Assembly (NCBI GenBank): GCA_965644315.1
Contig: CBFFRQ010000013.1
Location: forward strand, 248,001-312,000
Direction of reading: 5' to 3'
DNA from: Caecitellus pseudoparvulus
Lineage: Eukaryota; Bigyra: Bicosoecida
DNA length: 64,000 nucleotides
Below the pieces are notes generated by a model. That model ran no database searches and was not told the DNA's origin. It saw only the letters and a program-made list of their open reading frames with translations. Numbering within the stretch: the first letter of the stretch is position 1; the number at the start of each line of letters is the position of its first letter. The position numbers and the translations under genes are program-made. This document shows, piece after piece, positions 1-9,019 of this stretch.

Positions 1-93
1 GAGATTGTACTGCCTCACGCCTCTTTGCTGCGCTTGGGCCTGTGCCAGCTCAGCCAGTGTAACGCTCGCGAAACGCCGCGACACAACTCCACC

Positions 94-2994
94 ATGGCTG
101 GCGCATCGTTGGAGCTGAGTCTGGAGAAGCTCGTCACGATGCAGCGTAATGCTGCTACCGGAGATGAAGCTGCGGCCAAGATTTGGCAGAAATGCGTCCA
201 GACACAGACCATTCGCGACGTGGAGCTCAACGCCGAAGCGCTGGCCAGCATGTGGGACATGGTCACCAAAGCGCCTGCAAGCCAGCGTGGTGGCTTGATC
301 CACGCTGCAAATGAGCTTTCCCAGTTCCCTGAGTTTGACCGGGCCCTTGCAAACGCCTGCGTCGGCGCCCAAGTTGTGCCCTCAGTGGCACGGAGCATGG
401 TTGCGGGTGACCCACGCACAGCCAGTGCGGCTCGCCGCATGCTTGAGTGGCTGTACTCCTCTGGCGCCTCCCACCGCGTGCGAATACGCGTAGCTCTGGG
501 CGATATCCTGCGAGGCTTTGCGCTTAGCCCCTCTCCTTCATGCCATGGAGTGTTTCATGCGCTGCAGCTGCTGCGATTGGTGGTGCAAGGCATGCCGGCT
601 GGCGCGGCGACCACCGGCAAGGTGCTCGGGCACCTCGTCTCAGACCTGCTCCTGCCCCTGCACGCACCCAATGTGATGGTGGGGGAGGTGACTCCTGTTC
701 TGGGGCAGTACCACAAAGACCTCCTGCTCTGCATGCTTGCCTGCGGCAAAGTCGCACCACCCACGCTGCGGCTGGCTTTGCAAGGCATGCGCGACATTTG
801 GCCTGCTGCGTCAGATGGCCAGAGCCCTAAAGAGGTGCTGCTCATGCATGGCGTGAGCGGGCTGATCCAGGGCGCCGAGCGCGCCGGTCACGGCGAGCAG
901 GTGGACGCCGCGCTGCCTGCACTGCTGCCCCTCATCGCTGCAGGCATCCGCTCGGAGTACAGCCGCCTCACACAGGGCACTCTGGGGCTGTTCAAGGATA
1001 AGATGGTGCTGCAGGCGCTGCGCCGGAACGCCACAGCGGTGATTCGTGCTCTGGCCGCCCCTGTCCTGCGAGGCGGCAAGCGCCACTGGAACGACACCGT
1101 GAACAGCATGCGGCACAGCGCCATCCAGCACATGCTGGAGTGGGACCGCCCAACTTTCATGGCAGCTGCCCTGGAAATTGGAGGGGGGCGCATGGCCGCA
1201 GCCCCACAGGCAGCGGGTGCGGCAGGCCCCCAGCGCCCCCCCAAACCTGTGCCCCGCCCAGCAGACTCCCCCGCTGCTGCCTTAGCTGCTGTTGCGGCTG
1301 GTGGTCAGCCCCCTGTCACAGTGACGGGCGTGGCACCCTGGTCTAGCGCGGGCAGGCCAGGTGGAAAGGACCTGACCAAGTACATGGCAGTGGCGCCGAC
1401 GGCTGGGGTGGCCGCCTCCCCCCTCGGCGGGCTGGCTACAGCTCAAGACAGCATGCCGCCCCCACCCCGCCGACGGCCCGCTGGTGCAGTTCCCGATGAG
1501 GCTTCCGTCCAGGACATGATTGATAACCTCCAGCCAACAACCGGTGGAGGGGCACTGCCTGGACTGGAGCGTCTTGCAGCTGCTGCTGCGGACACCACGG
1601 CAGGGAAGGAGTCGGCCCAGGCAGCCAGCGACCCAGAGCACATGAGTGCCAAGCCGGTGGCGCTGACGACATTACGATTCCACGATCTTGTGTTTGGGAA
1701 GGAGCTGGGGCGTGGGGCTTTCTCCGTAGTGAAGTATGCCAAAGTCATCCGCAGTGGCTTCCCAACTGCCCAGTGGCCGGAGTACGCCGTGAAGACCATT
1801 GACACTGACGTGCTCAAAACCCACGACTACGAACTGCCTGTGCGCAGGGAGATTGCAGTGCTGGGGCACATGCAGCACCCCTGCATTACTCGCCTCGTTG
1901 CCAGTTTCCGCTCCGGAGGCAACGCGTACCTGGTCACCGAGTACGCCTCCAAAGGAGACCTGCACACACACATCACACGCACAGGCAGCATGTCCACTGA
2001 GAGCGCCCGATTCGTCCTAGGTGAGATCGTGGCAGCTCTCGCTGCGGTGCATGCGGCTGGCTTCGCGTTTGGGGACTTGAAGCCTGAGAACATCGTCCTC
2101 ACTGGATCCGGCCACGGCAAGCTCACAGATTTCGGTGCCGTGCGACCGCTTCCAGGTGACGCAGGGGGGCCTGCAGCTTCCATCCTTGCGACTATCCCCA
2201 GTGTCGTCGAGAGCTTGCGGGACGGGCACTGGGCTGCAGAGCTGGACCTTGCAGGGGCGACCCCCGGCGACTCCAGCGCAGCCGCCGTGGACAGCGCTGC
2301 TCAGGCGGAACCAACAGCCGCAGCAGAGGACACAAGGGTGGAAGCGACTGCGGCGTACATGGCGCCTGAACTCGTAGCGGGAGGCAGCATTTCCAAGGCG
2401 ACCGACGCTTGGGCCTTGGGGTGCACGCTGTTCTTCGCCCTCGCAGGCAAGCCGCCTGTGTGGGCAGAGGGGGAAGCAGAGATCATGTCTGCCATCGTGA
2501 AGTGGGACCCTGCCGCTCTGGGGGAGGCATTCCCGCCTGGCTTCCCGCCCCAGGCAGCCGACCTGGTCATGGCCCTGCTGCAGCGCGACCCCGCGAAGCG
2601 GCTGGGCGCCCGCGGCTTCGAGGAGATCGCGCAGCACCCATTCTTTGAGCCCTTGCATGACCTCGTACAAGGCAGAGTCGGGATGGGCTGTCTGAATGGC
2701 CTGTGGCAAGCCTCTCCCCCTGAACTAGCTGAGGGCATGGCTGCTCCGGTCGCCAATGCGAAGTGGTCCCAGCGGCAGTTCAGTCGCATGTTCAGCCCAG
2801 CCCTCGCCGACTACAGCGCAGAGGATGTTCCACAAGAAGCGGGCGCAAACCCCTGCATTGTTCCTGGCCGAGAGTTTGGCGCAGTCATCGCGGAAGGAGC
2901 GGAGGAGGCAGGAGTGTTGTTTTCCAGCGCAGGCAAGCCCGCCGCAGTGCCTCGCACAGCGACCGTCCAAGCCATGCCAGCCATCGGGGAGTGA
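94..2994 (+). CDS. B56-like PP2A regulatory domain fused to PDK1-like AGC kinase
   Basis: Single exon, 966 residues; the start is the ATG at 94 in an ACCATGG context. Residues about 20-390 read as a PP2A B56 (B'/PPP2R5) helical-repeat subunit: LLLPLH, then IWP...SPKEVLLMHG, then KRHWNDTVNSMRHSAI match the order and spacing of VLLPLH, YWPKTHSPKEVMFLNE and KSHWNKTIHGLIYNAL in that family. A Pro/Ala-rich linker (about 390-520) leads to a protein kinase domain (about 528-860): GKELGRGAFSVV loop, Lys567 in AVKTI, catalytic Asp661 in FGDLKPEN, DFG at 679-681, APE at 757-759. The HRD arginine is glycine (a non-RD kinase), and the DFG-APE interval is about 78 residues, roughly 50 longer than usual. 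PDK1-like is the closest family by eye. Phosphatase targeting plus kinase activity in one chain is inference. Kinase call is firm; the B56 call is by motif order only. Confidence 0.8.
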   Translation: MAGASLELSLEKLVTMQRNAATGDEAAAKIWQKCVQTQTIRDVELNAEALASMWDMVTKAPASQRGGLIHAANELSQFPEFDRALANACVGAQVVPSVARSMVAGDPRTASAARRMLEWLYSSGASHRVRIRVALGDILRGFALSPSPSCHGVFHALQLLRLVVQGMPAGAATTGKVLGHLVSDLLLPLHAPNVMVGEVTPVLGQYHKDLLLCMLACGKVAPPTLRLALQGMRDIWPAASDGQSPKEVLLMHGVSGLIQGAERAGHGEQVDAALPALLPLIAAGIRSEYSRLTQGTLGLFKDKMVLQALRRNATAVIRALAAPVLRGGKRHWNDTVNSMRHSAIQHMLEWDRPTFMAAALEIGGGRMAAAPQAAGAAGPQRPPKPVPRPADSPAAALAAVAAGGQPPVTVTGVAPWSSAGRPGGKDLTKYMAVAPTAGVAASPLGGLATAQDSMPPPPRRRPAGAVPDEASVQDMIDNLQPTTGGGALPGLERLAAAAADTTAGKESAQAASDPEHMSAKPVALTTLRFHDLVFGKELGRGAFSVVKYAKVIRSGFPTAQWPEYAVKTIDTDVLKTHDYELPVRREIAVLGHMQHPCITRLVASFRSGGNAYLVTEYASKGDLHTHITRTGSMSTESARFVLGEIVAALAAVHAAGFAFGDLKPENIVLTGSGHGKLTDFGAVRPLPGDAGGPAASILATIPSVVESLRDGHWAAELDLAGATPGDSSAAAVDSAAQAEPTAAAEDTRVEATAAYMAPELVAGGSISKATDAWALGCTLFFALAGKPPVWAEGEAEIMSAIVKWDPAALGEAFPPGFPPQAADLVMALLQRDPAKRLGARGFEEIAQHPFFEPLHDLVQGRVGMGCLNGLWQASPPELAEGMAAPVANAKWSQRQFSRMFSPALADYSAEDVPQEAGANPCIVPGREFGAVIAEGAEEAGVLFSSAGKPAAVPRTATVQAMPAIGE

Positions 2995-3008
2995 ATGCAT
3001 TTCTGCCT

Positions 3009-4460
3009 TTACTCGAGCACTGGTGGAGAGATCAAGAAGGCAAGTGTGTGGACAAAGCTGCCGCCCCCGGCCGCTGCCTTCTGGCCATGCTGCGAATTGA
3101 ACAGCAGAGGAAGTGTCGGTGGCACCTCGCCTCGCACGACAGGCCCTAGCCATGCATCAGACATGTCATGCACAACAATGTGGAGGGTTGAACACGTGTC
3201 CAGGAAGTGCTGCACTGTGTCCGGGTTGCGCAGCGTTGCAGTGAGGATGAGGCGGGACTGCTCGCTGTGTGCCAACCCCTCTTCTGCCTGCACCTGCCAC
3301 ACCGCCTTCAGCACGTGCACCAGCGCCTCACACAGGTCCTCTGAATACAGTACATCAGCTGCGAGGAGCACTTGGGCTGACAGCAACTTTGCCAGGGTCG
3401 GACCGATGGCATGCAGCCACTCCAAAGGAGTGCCCGCACGCTGCAGTGCTGCCTCAGGCGTGGCACGGCGCAGCTTCTGGAGCGAAACATCAAGCCAGTT
3501 CAGGGATGCAGCACAGACAGAGGGCATGGGTGCTTCTCCAGCCGGTCTCTGGTTCAGGGTGAGGTTGTGTGCCAAGGAGTCTGTCGGCCTGCCCGGCAGG
3601 TCAGTTGCAAGAACAGCCGAGCCTGGGAACAGGTGTGCTACAATCATTGAGACAAGCCCTGTCCCTGCGCCAAGTTCCAAAATCCGCTTGTCTGTCAGTG
3701 AAGGCCATGCGGCCTCCGGTTGGAGAGCGTGCACGCCCCCCGACACAGCACAGCAGTCAGCGAGGCCGTGGGCAGCAGGCCACACCTGCTCCGCGAGGCT
3801 GGACAACTCTCGCTTCACCCGCAGCTGGCAATACAGCATTGAAGTTTCTGGGAAAACAGGCCCATTGCTGTCTTCTGGCCACGAGAACGTGGCTGCCGAG
3901 GAGGGTGTGTGCAGCATGGGCGGTGCGGTTTCGGGGGCCAGTGGCATGCTCGCGAACCCACCGCGAGCACGGAGGCTGGCAGCATGGTCGTACAACAGAC
4001 CCTGCGGAACTGACGTGACGCTGCTGGGTGGAAAGAGCTGTCCATCGTGCCCGGCGGCCGTCGCGGCCTGCAACGGCGCCGCGGCGGGGACCACAGAAGT
4101 TGGAAACAGAAAAGGCACGGCCAGGGGCGAGGTATCAGACGAGCCAGCCACGGCCAACGTGGCTGCTTTTCGGCCTGCAGCCTCCAAATCCGCTGGCAAG
4201 AACTTGTCTGATCGAGTTGCCATGGCCAGCGTGGCATGAGCAGCTTCATCCCCCAGCTCTGCACCGGGAATCTCCCCCCACCGCCTCAGAACTCGGCACA
4301 GCGTGTCTCCATCCACCCCGCCTGTGAGGCAACAGCTGGCTGCAGGTCCAAACAGGCTCTGCAGAAGGACATGCTGGGTGGGAGGGGATGTGTCCTGGAA
4401 CACCTCCTCGTGCACGGCAAAGGGCATGCACCCTAGTACCACAGCACGCTCGAGCTCCAT
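3009..4460 (-). CDS. Seven-beta-strand protein methyltransferase, METTL21/FAM86 type
   Basis: Single exon, 483 residues, starting MELERAVVLGC. The C-terminal half is a Methyltransf_16-type Rossmann domain: SAM-binding ILELGAGTGLVS, an acidic strand end LATDLP, and LLAADVLYSEDL, the position of the D-x-x-Y-like motif of lysine methyltransferases. The later LILTATLRNPDTVQHF resembles the FTVRNPETCQLF segment of FAM86/EEF2KMT, which methylates elongation factor 2. The N-terminal half (about 230 residues) has no domain I recognise; FAM86 proteins also carry an N-terminal extension. The stop lies 14 bp from the convergent kinase gene. The substrate is not provable from sequence; other METTL21-group enzymes are alternatives. 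Confidence 0.75.
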   Translation of the reverse strand: MELERAVVLGCMPFAVHEEVFQDTSPPTQHVLLQSLFGPAASCCLTGGVDGDTLCRVLRRWGEIPGAELGDEAAHATLAMATRSDKFLPADLEAAGRKAATLAVAGSSDTSPLAVPFLFPTSVVPAAAPLQAATAAGHDGQLFPPSSVTSVPQGLLYDHAASLRARGGFASMPLAPETAPPMLHTPSSAATFSWPEDSNGPVFPETSMLYCQLRVKRELSSLAEQVWPAAHGLADCCAVSGGVHALQPEAAWPSLTDKRILELGAGTGLVSMIVAHLFPGSAVLATDLPGRPTDSLAHNLTLNQRPAGEAPMPSVCAASLNWLDVSLQKLRRATPEAALQRAGTPLEWLHAIGPTLAKLLSAQVLLAADVLYSEDLCEALVHVLKAVWQVQAEEGLAHSEQSRLILTATLRNPDTVQHFLDTCSTLHIVVHDMSDAWLGPVVRGEVPPTLPLLFNSQHGQKAAAGGGSFVHTLAFLISPPVLE

Positions 4461-4761
4461 TCTGTCCGGGAGCCTTCACCAATTTCCGCACCGACTTTCT
4501 GACACACTAGGCTGAGAACCTCCTGGTCACTCACGAACATGTAGCTTGTACAAAATGGAGCCCCCTCTCACAACGTGCACAAATCGAGGAAAACAAATTT
4601 CTCTTTTCGCAGTTTCATGTCTGCTGCCTTGCGTACAGGCACCTGTGGAGAGCGACGCCACTCTTCCAAAATCCGCAAATCGTCCACAATCGGACGGCTC
4701 GCACGTTGATCCGCAGACGAAGCTGCTGGGGGGACCCCGTTGAAGCTGTTCCGTACTTCAA
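4461..4761. promoter_or_regulatory. Divergent intergenic region
   Basis: The 301 bp between the start codons of the methyltransferase (minus) and the MEST-like hydrolase (plus) must contain both promoters. It is more AT-rich than the flanking genes around 4540-4620. I see no TATA box, RNA gene or convincing ORF. Confidence 0.4.
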
Positions 4762-5811
4762 ATGTCTGCTGGCTCTGCCCTGGCCGCGGGTCTTGTGGCC
4801 ATCGCGGCCATCCTAGTGGGCCTCGTGGCCGACCGAGCTCCAACGGCAATCGACGAGCACCCTGCGCTGAAAGAGTGGGCTTCCAACGGAAACTTCCTGA
4901 ACTACGCCGGGCACTCCTTATTTTACACATGTGATTCCACACCCGGGCAGCTTGATCGACCGGCCATCCTGCTGTTGCACGGCTTCCCGACGTCCAGCTA
5001 CGACTGGAAGGAGGTACTGCCAGCCCTCCGCCAGCGCTTCCGGGTGGTTGCGCTTGACTTCTTGGGGTTTGGACTGTCTGCCAAGCAAGCTGCAGGGCCT
5101 GTCACCATCATGTCTAGTGCGGACCAGGCCTTGGCGGTGCTGCGAGCTTGCTCCGTGCGGACCACGCACATCCTCGCTCACGACTACGGGGACTCCGTGG
5201 CGCAGGAGCTCATTTCCAGGCAGGCGCAAGGAACAGCAGAGGGCATCACCATCGAGTCCCTTGTCTTGCTGAATGGGGGCATTCTCCCCGACTTTCACCG
5301 GCCGGTCCTGACACAGACCTTGCTTGCAAACGCATGGGTGGGGCCGTGGGCTCAAGCATTGCTTGGCCGCCAGTTGTTCGGAATTGCCTTGTCTAGAGTG
5401 TTTGGGCCGAGAGCCAAGCCGTCGAAGGTTGCTCTGGACGAGTGGTGGGCACTTGTCAGCCATAATGGTGGCCGTGACCTGCCCCATGCACAGCTGCAGT
5501 ACATGGCAGAGCGCAGACAGCATGGGGAGCGGTGGAAACTGGCGCTGCAGCAGACCAACACCCCATGGTTGCTGATTGACGGCCCTGCCGATCCAGTCTC
5601 AGGAGCCCACTTGGCTGGTGCCGTCCGAGACATGCTTGCCGCCCACGACACAGCACCCACAAGGTCCGTTGTAGTCCTGCAACTTGATGTCGGGCACTAC
5701 CCTCAATGTGAGGATCCACGCGGTGTAATGAAGCACGCGGGGCACTTTTGGGACAGTGTGCTGCCCGCGAAACAGAGAGGCTCGCCAGGTGTGCCATTGG
5801 GCACATCTTGA
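4762..5811 (+). CDS. MEST-like alpha/beta hydrolase
   Basis: Single exon, 349 residues. An N-terminal hydrophobic segment (residues about 5-24) suggests a membrane anchor, as in vertebrate MEST. The fold signatures are the oxyanion motif HGFPTSS (73-79), the nucleophile elbow AHDYGDSVAQ with Asp141, GPADPV with Asp277, and His312 in GHYPQ. NGGILPDFHRP and VFGPRAKPS correspond to NGGIFPETHRP and VFGPYTRPS in MEST. Asp rather than Ser as nucleophile is typical of MEST and of haloalkane dehalogenase/epoxide hydrolase relatives. Substrate unknown; the ER location of animal MEST is suggestive only. Confidence 0.85.
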   Translation: MSAGSALAAGLVAIAAILVGLVADRAPTAIDEHPALKEWASNGNFLNYAGHSLFYTCDSTPGQLDRPAILLLHGFPTSSYDWKEVLPALRQRFRVVALDFLGFGLSAKQAAGPVTIMSSADQALAVLRACSVRTTHILAHDYGDSVAQELISRQAQGTAEGITIESLVLLNGGILPDFHRPVLTQTLLANAWVGPWAQALLGRQLFGIALSRVFGPRAKPSKVALDEWWALVSHNGGRDLPHAQLQYMAERRQHGERWKLALQQTNTPWLLIDGPADPVSGAHLAGAVRDMLAAHDTAPTRSVVVLQLDVGHYPQCEDPRGVMKHAGHFWDSVLPAKQRGSPGVPLGTS

Positions 5812-6133
5812 GCAACTGAGTGGCCACCGGCTCAACGCACATGCCTTGCATCCTGCCGACCTGGAGAACAAAGGCGGGTGTTCACATCCGTGGTCAATGC
5901 AGTTGATGCAATTGAGTTTCGGAGGTACATTTGCGCCTTCAAGTTGAGAAGCCACCAATTCAAAAGCGCTGCAGTGGTCTCTGCCGGTGCGGAATCCAGC
6001 AGCCTGCCGCAGAGGTGTCCAGATGACCACACGCAAAATCCACTGGAAAACTACATAGGCATTCCCTCCGTGCGGAGGGCTGTCCCCACTGCTGCCTCCA
6101 GCCGCTCCTACTTTCTCTGTCAGCTCCTCGGCA
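5812..6133. other. Intergenic, no gene seen
   Basis: 322 bp between the MEST-like stop and the LRR start, both on plus. It must hold the 3' UTR of the first and the promoter of the second. I see no tRNA, repeat or conserved ORF. Confidence 0.4.
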
Positions 6134-7621
6134 ATGGCAGCAGAGGGTCAACCGCCGACGCCAGCGCTCTCTGAGAAGCAGGAACAAGAGCATCAGCCAC
6201 AGGACAAGCAGGAGTCTCAGCTTGAAGCAGGTATGGGTTCCCTCCTCCGCCCTCTGCGCTTGTCACTGCTGCCAGCTCACACAGCAGGCCCTGCAGTGCA
6301 AGCGCGCCGGCGATGAAACGCAGCCTGAACGCCCCTGGGACCGCTCCGCGCAGGCACTCTCGTGTGGAAAAGCGAAGTCACCGGCAAGGATGCATGCGTA
6401 GGCCTTGCAGTTTGCCTCCAGGAAAGCATAAAACAATCGCCATTCATTCACGTCGTCGCGCCTGAAGCAACACTCACCGATGGAGGCGTCGACGTCTCTG
6501 GTCTGTACAACCTCTCTACAGCCTTCCTCCAAATGACGAGCATCCGGACTCTCGATCTGTCCGGGAACTGTCTAAGGGCCTCAGGAATGCGTGTTCTTCG
6601 GCGTGGACTTCGCCACTTGCTACAGACCTCCCTCCAAGTACTTTCTCTTAGCAGCAATGCCTTGCACAGTGGTGGCGCTCGGGTGCTGGCGGACGTGCTC
6701 TCAGCGCAGCGCCAAGACAGCACGCCCCCGGAAGGACTTTGTGGTTCCACACCGGTGCAGCGAGGCAGCGAGCACGTGGATCAAGCTGCACCTGCTCCTT
6801 ACCTCCATGAATTGAGGCTCGCAGGGAACAATCTCTGCGACTTTCAGCAGGCATCGGGTGGCGCGATTGACCTCTTCAAGGCGCTGCCACCCTTGCCAGC
6901 CCTGCGCACCCTTGACCTGAGCCAAAACCGCCTGAGCCACGCTGCCATCACAGCTCTCACACAGTGCGTTGGGGAGTGCCCCACCCTACGAGTGCTCGCC
7001 CTGAACTCGAACCGCATGCGCGGTGCAGCAGCGGTGCAGCTTGCACGTGGCCTGCGAAGGTCAAAGACCATCAGCAAACTGGAGTTGCGGTCAAATTTCA
7101 TCGACAGCCGGGGAGCAGAGGAGCTCGCCAAGAGTGTGGCAAGCGAGTCATGTGCTTTGAGAGAGCTGGACTTGCGAGACAACTTGCTTACGCACTGGGG
7201 GCGCGTGTGCTTGATTGGAGCCGTATTTCCCGGGAGCCCACAGGTGCAGGAAGCACTTCGAGACCTCGGCATCCAAGAGACCTGTTTGACCACGAGGACA
7301 AGCACGCCGCGAATGCCGATGCAGTCTGCGGCTGTGGAAGTGACCCCGCCCTGTCCGCCACCCTCGGAGAAGGACCCGGACCTGGGCGTCCAGGAAGCTG
7401 CCAGCGAGGCAAGCCACCTGTCTCGGCACATTTCCATCCCAGCACTCCCATTGGAGCCGCTGCCAGCTGCGCTTCTGCATCTCATCAAAGGCAGCGACGA
7501 TGCCTCTCCATTGCAGCTCACCTCTGATGCCGGAGACCATTCAGCTGGAACCGCTTCACAGGGAGGATTCTCGTACTTCCAAGCGCTGTCCAAAAGTAGC
7601 CGCATGCAAGTCCTGTTTTAG
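6134..7621 (+). CDS. Ribonuclease-inhibitor-type leucine-rich repeat protein
   Basis: Two exons: 6134-6230 and 6354-7621, with a GTATGG...CGCAG intron in phase 1; 454 residues. The short first exon is Gln/Glu-rich. The body contains about seven LRRs of RI type, for example LRTLDLSGNCLRASG, LQVLSLSSNALHSGG, LRTLDLSQNRLSH, LRVLALNSNRMRG, ISKLELRSNFIDSRG and LRELDLRDNLLTHWG. The C-terminal 130 residues are low-complexity and Pro/Ser-rich. Such LRRs bind proteins; no partner can be named. The TAG stop overlaps the stop codon of the convergent gene by two bases. Confidence 0.8.
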
Positions 7622-8760
7622 GCCAGCTTGAAGGGTGAGTCGTCTGCCCAGTTAAGGTACAGCTCCTCCAGCATCGGGCCGCCGTGTTCCCTCATGGCCT
7701 GGTCAGCAACACTGTCAGGGCAAGCGAAGACCATCTCGGTGATGGTGTTCGCCACTGCATCAATCGCAATGTGCATGTGGTAGTGTCGCCCACTGGCATT
7801 CGCATCCGAGCCTGCATGGCCGCTGGGAGTCACAAACTCCACGCCGAAGCTGTCCAGGCCATGGAACGGGGTGAAGTGCCAAGCATCAAGGATATCTGGC
7901 TGCACCACTGCCTCTGCTTCAGCCGACTGCATGACATTTCGGCGCCAGTCTCCTTTGGCGTGACTCTGCACTTGCCCTGCCGCCATGGCTGCTAGGGCTG
8001 CCTCGCTCGGCATGTTGTGTGGCATGGAAGCTTCAAGGGAAGGGTGAGTCCCCAGCGCCGCCGCGACCTTTGCGCGTGCGTCAGAGTCACCGGCGGACAC
8101 ACTATCTGCGGCTTTCAGCACCTCAGCAGCCCGCGACTGCGCCAGCGAGGCGGCATCTGGGTGCTGTGCGGTGTTCGGCCCGGCCCCAGCCGCAGCTGCT
8201 GCCTCTGCGCGCCACTGCGTCGCCCGCCTCATCAAACTCGACAGCATCCACTCTGCAACATCGGCGGGGCTCTCTCGCACAAAGAGCCCCCTTCCCAGCA
8301 GTCCCCGTGACTGAGCAATCCACAGCCCCATGCCCAGGTTGTCAGGGACTGCCCCGGGTGTTATGAAGAGCTTGTCCACAGGCGAGTACAGCAGCTCGCC
8401 CTTCCCGGCAAAGACCCGCCAGTTGTCCGGTACAAGCACTGCTGTGCGCAAAGGGGGTGGGACCCACAGCCAGCTAAATCCTGCTGGGGCAGCAGGGATA
8501 CTCTCCGGCAGCTGGCTCGCGGTGTCCTGCACCTCCACCGGCAGGTACCGCTTCGGCTCGCCGTAGGCTTCAATTTCGCCAGTGCTGCGCGTGGAACTTG
8601 CTGAGGTTGCTGCCTGCAACTTGTTGGCACGCGCGGTGTCTTTCTCTCGAGACCGCCCCGCAAAGCACCTGTGTGCTGCTGCGGAAATTGGTCCTCGCAC
8701 GGAGCCCCATTTGCTGCTTCTCAAAGCTTGCCAGAGAGGGTTCGTAGCCACACGCAGCAT
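7618..8760 (-). CDS. Hypothetical protein, probable mitochondrial targeting
   Basis: Single exon, 380 residues. The N-terminus (MLRVATNPLWQALRSSKWG, continuing Arg/Ser/Ala-rich and acid-free for about 30 residues) looks like a mitochondrial or other organellar presequence. The middle holds AGFSWLWVPPPLRTAVLVP, LLYSPVDKLFITPG and MGLWIAQ, loosely recalling the PsbP/Mog1 fold; this is a weak impression. The C-terminus includes HFTPFHGLDSFGVEF and RHYHMHIAIDA. I do not recognise a family and propose no function. It shares a 260-bp divergent promoter region with the choline-transporter-like gene. Confidence 0.65.
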   Translation of the reverse strand: MLRVATNPLWQALRSSKWGSVRGPISAAAHRCFAGRSREKDTARANKLQAATSASSTRSTGEIEAYGEPKRYLPVEVQDTASQLPESIPAAPAGFSWLWVPPPLRTAVLVPDNWRVFAGKGELLYSPVDKLFITPGAVPDNLGMGLWIAQSRGLLGRGLFVRESPADVAEWMLSSLMRRATQWRAEAAAAAGAGPNTAQHPDAASLAQSRAAEVLKAADSVSAGDSDARAKVAAALGTHPSLEASMPHNMPSEAALAAMAAGQVQSHAKGDWRRNVMQSAEAEAVVQPDILDAWHFTPFHGLDSFGVEFVTPSGHAGSDANASGRHYHMHIAIDAVANTITEMVFACPDSVADQAMREHGGPMLEELYLNWADDSPFKLA

Positions 8761-9019
8761 GTCAATGGATCAGTTGGTGGGATTGCGGGGGGAGCGCTGT
8801 CTTTTGGCGAGGCCTGGTCTGCCTGGCCACTCAGCATCAACGATCAGCGGAAAATGCACTTCGCTCTCACAATCCCTGCCGAAGCTCGATCGTGCATGGC
8901 ATGATGTAGGTGTCCATCTTCACCGACGGGAGAAGACACATCTGTGTCAGGTGAAATTTTTCTGACATCGGGTCAACCCACCAGTGGCATTGCTGAGTGC
9001 AGTCTTGGCACTTCGCAGC
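8761..9019. promoter_or_regulatory. Divergent intergenic region
   Basis: 259 bp between two start codons on opposite strands, so it must carry both promoters. No recognisable core-promoter element or RNA gene. Confidence 0.35.

Noticed and set aside
2995-4239. 414-residue plus-strand frame
   Set aside because: Lies entirely antisense to the methyltransferase gene, with Ser/Ala-rich composition typical of an antisense GC-rich frame and no motif.
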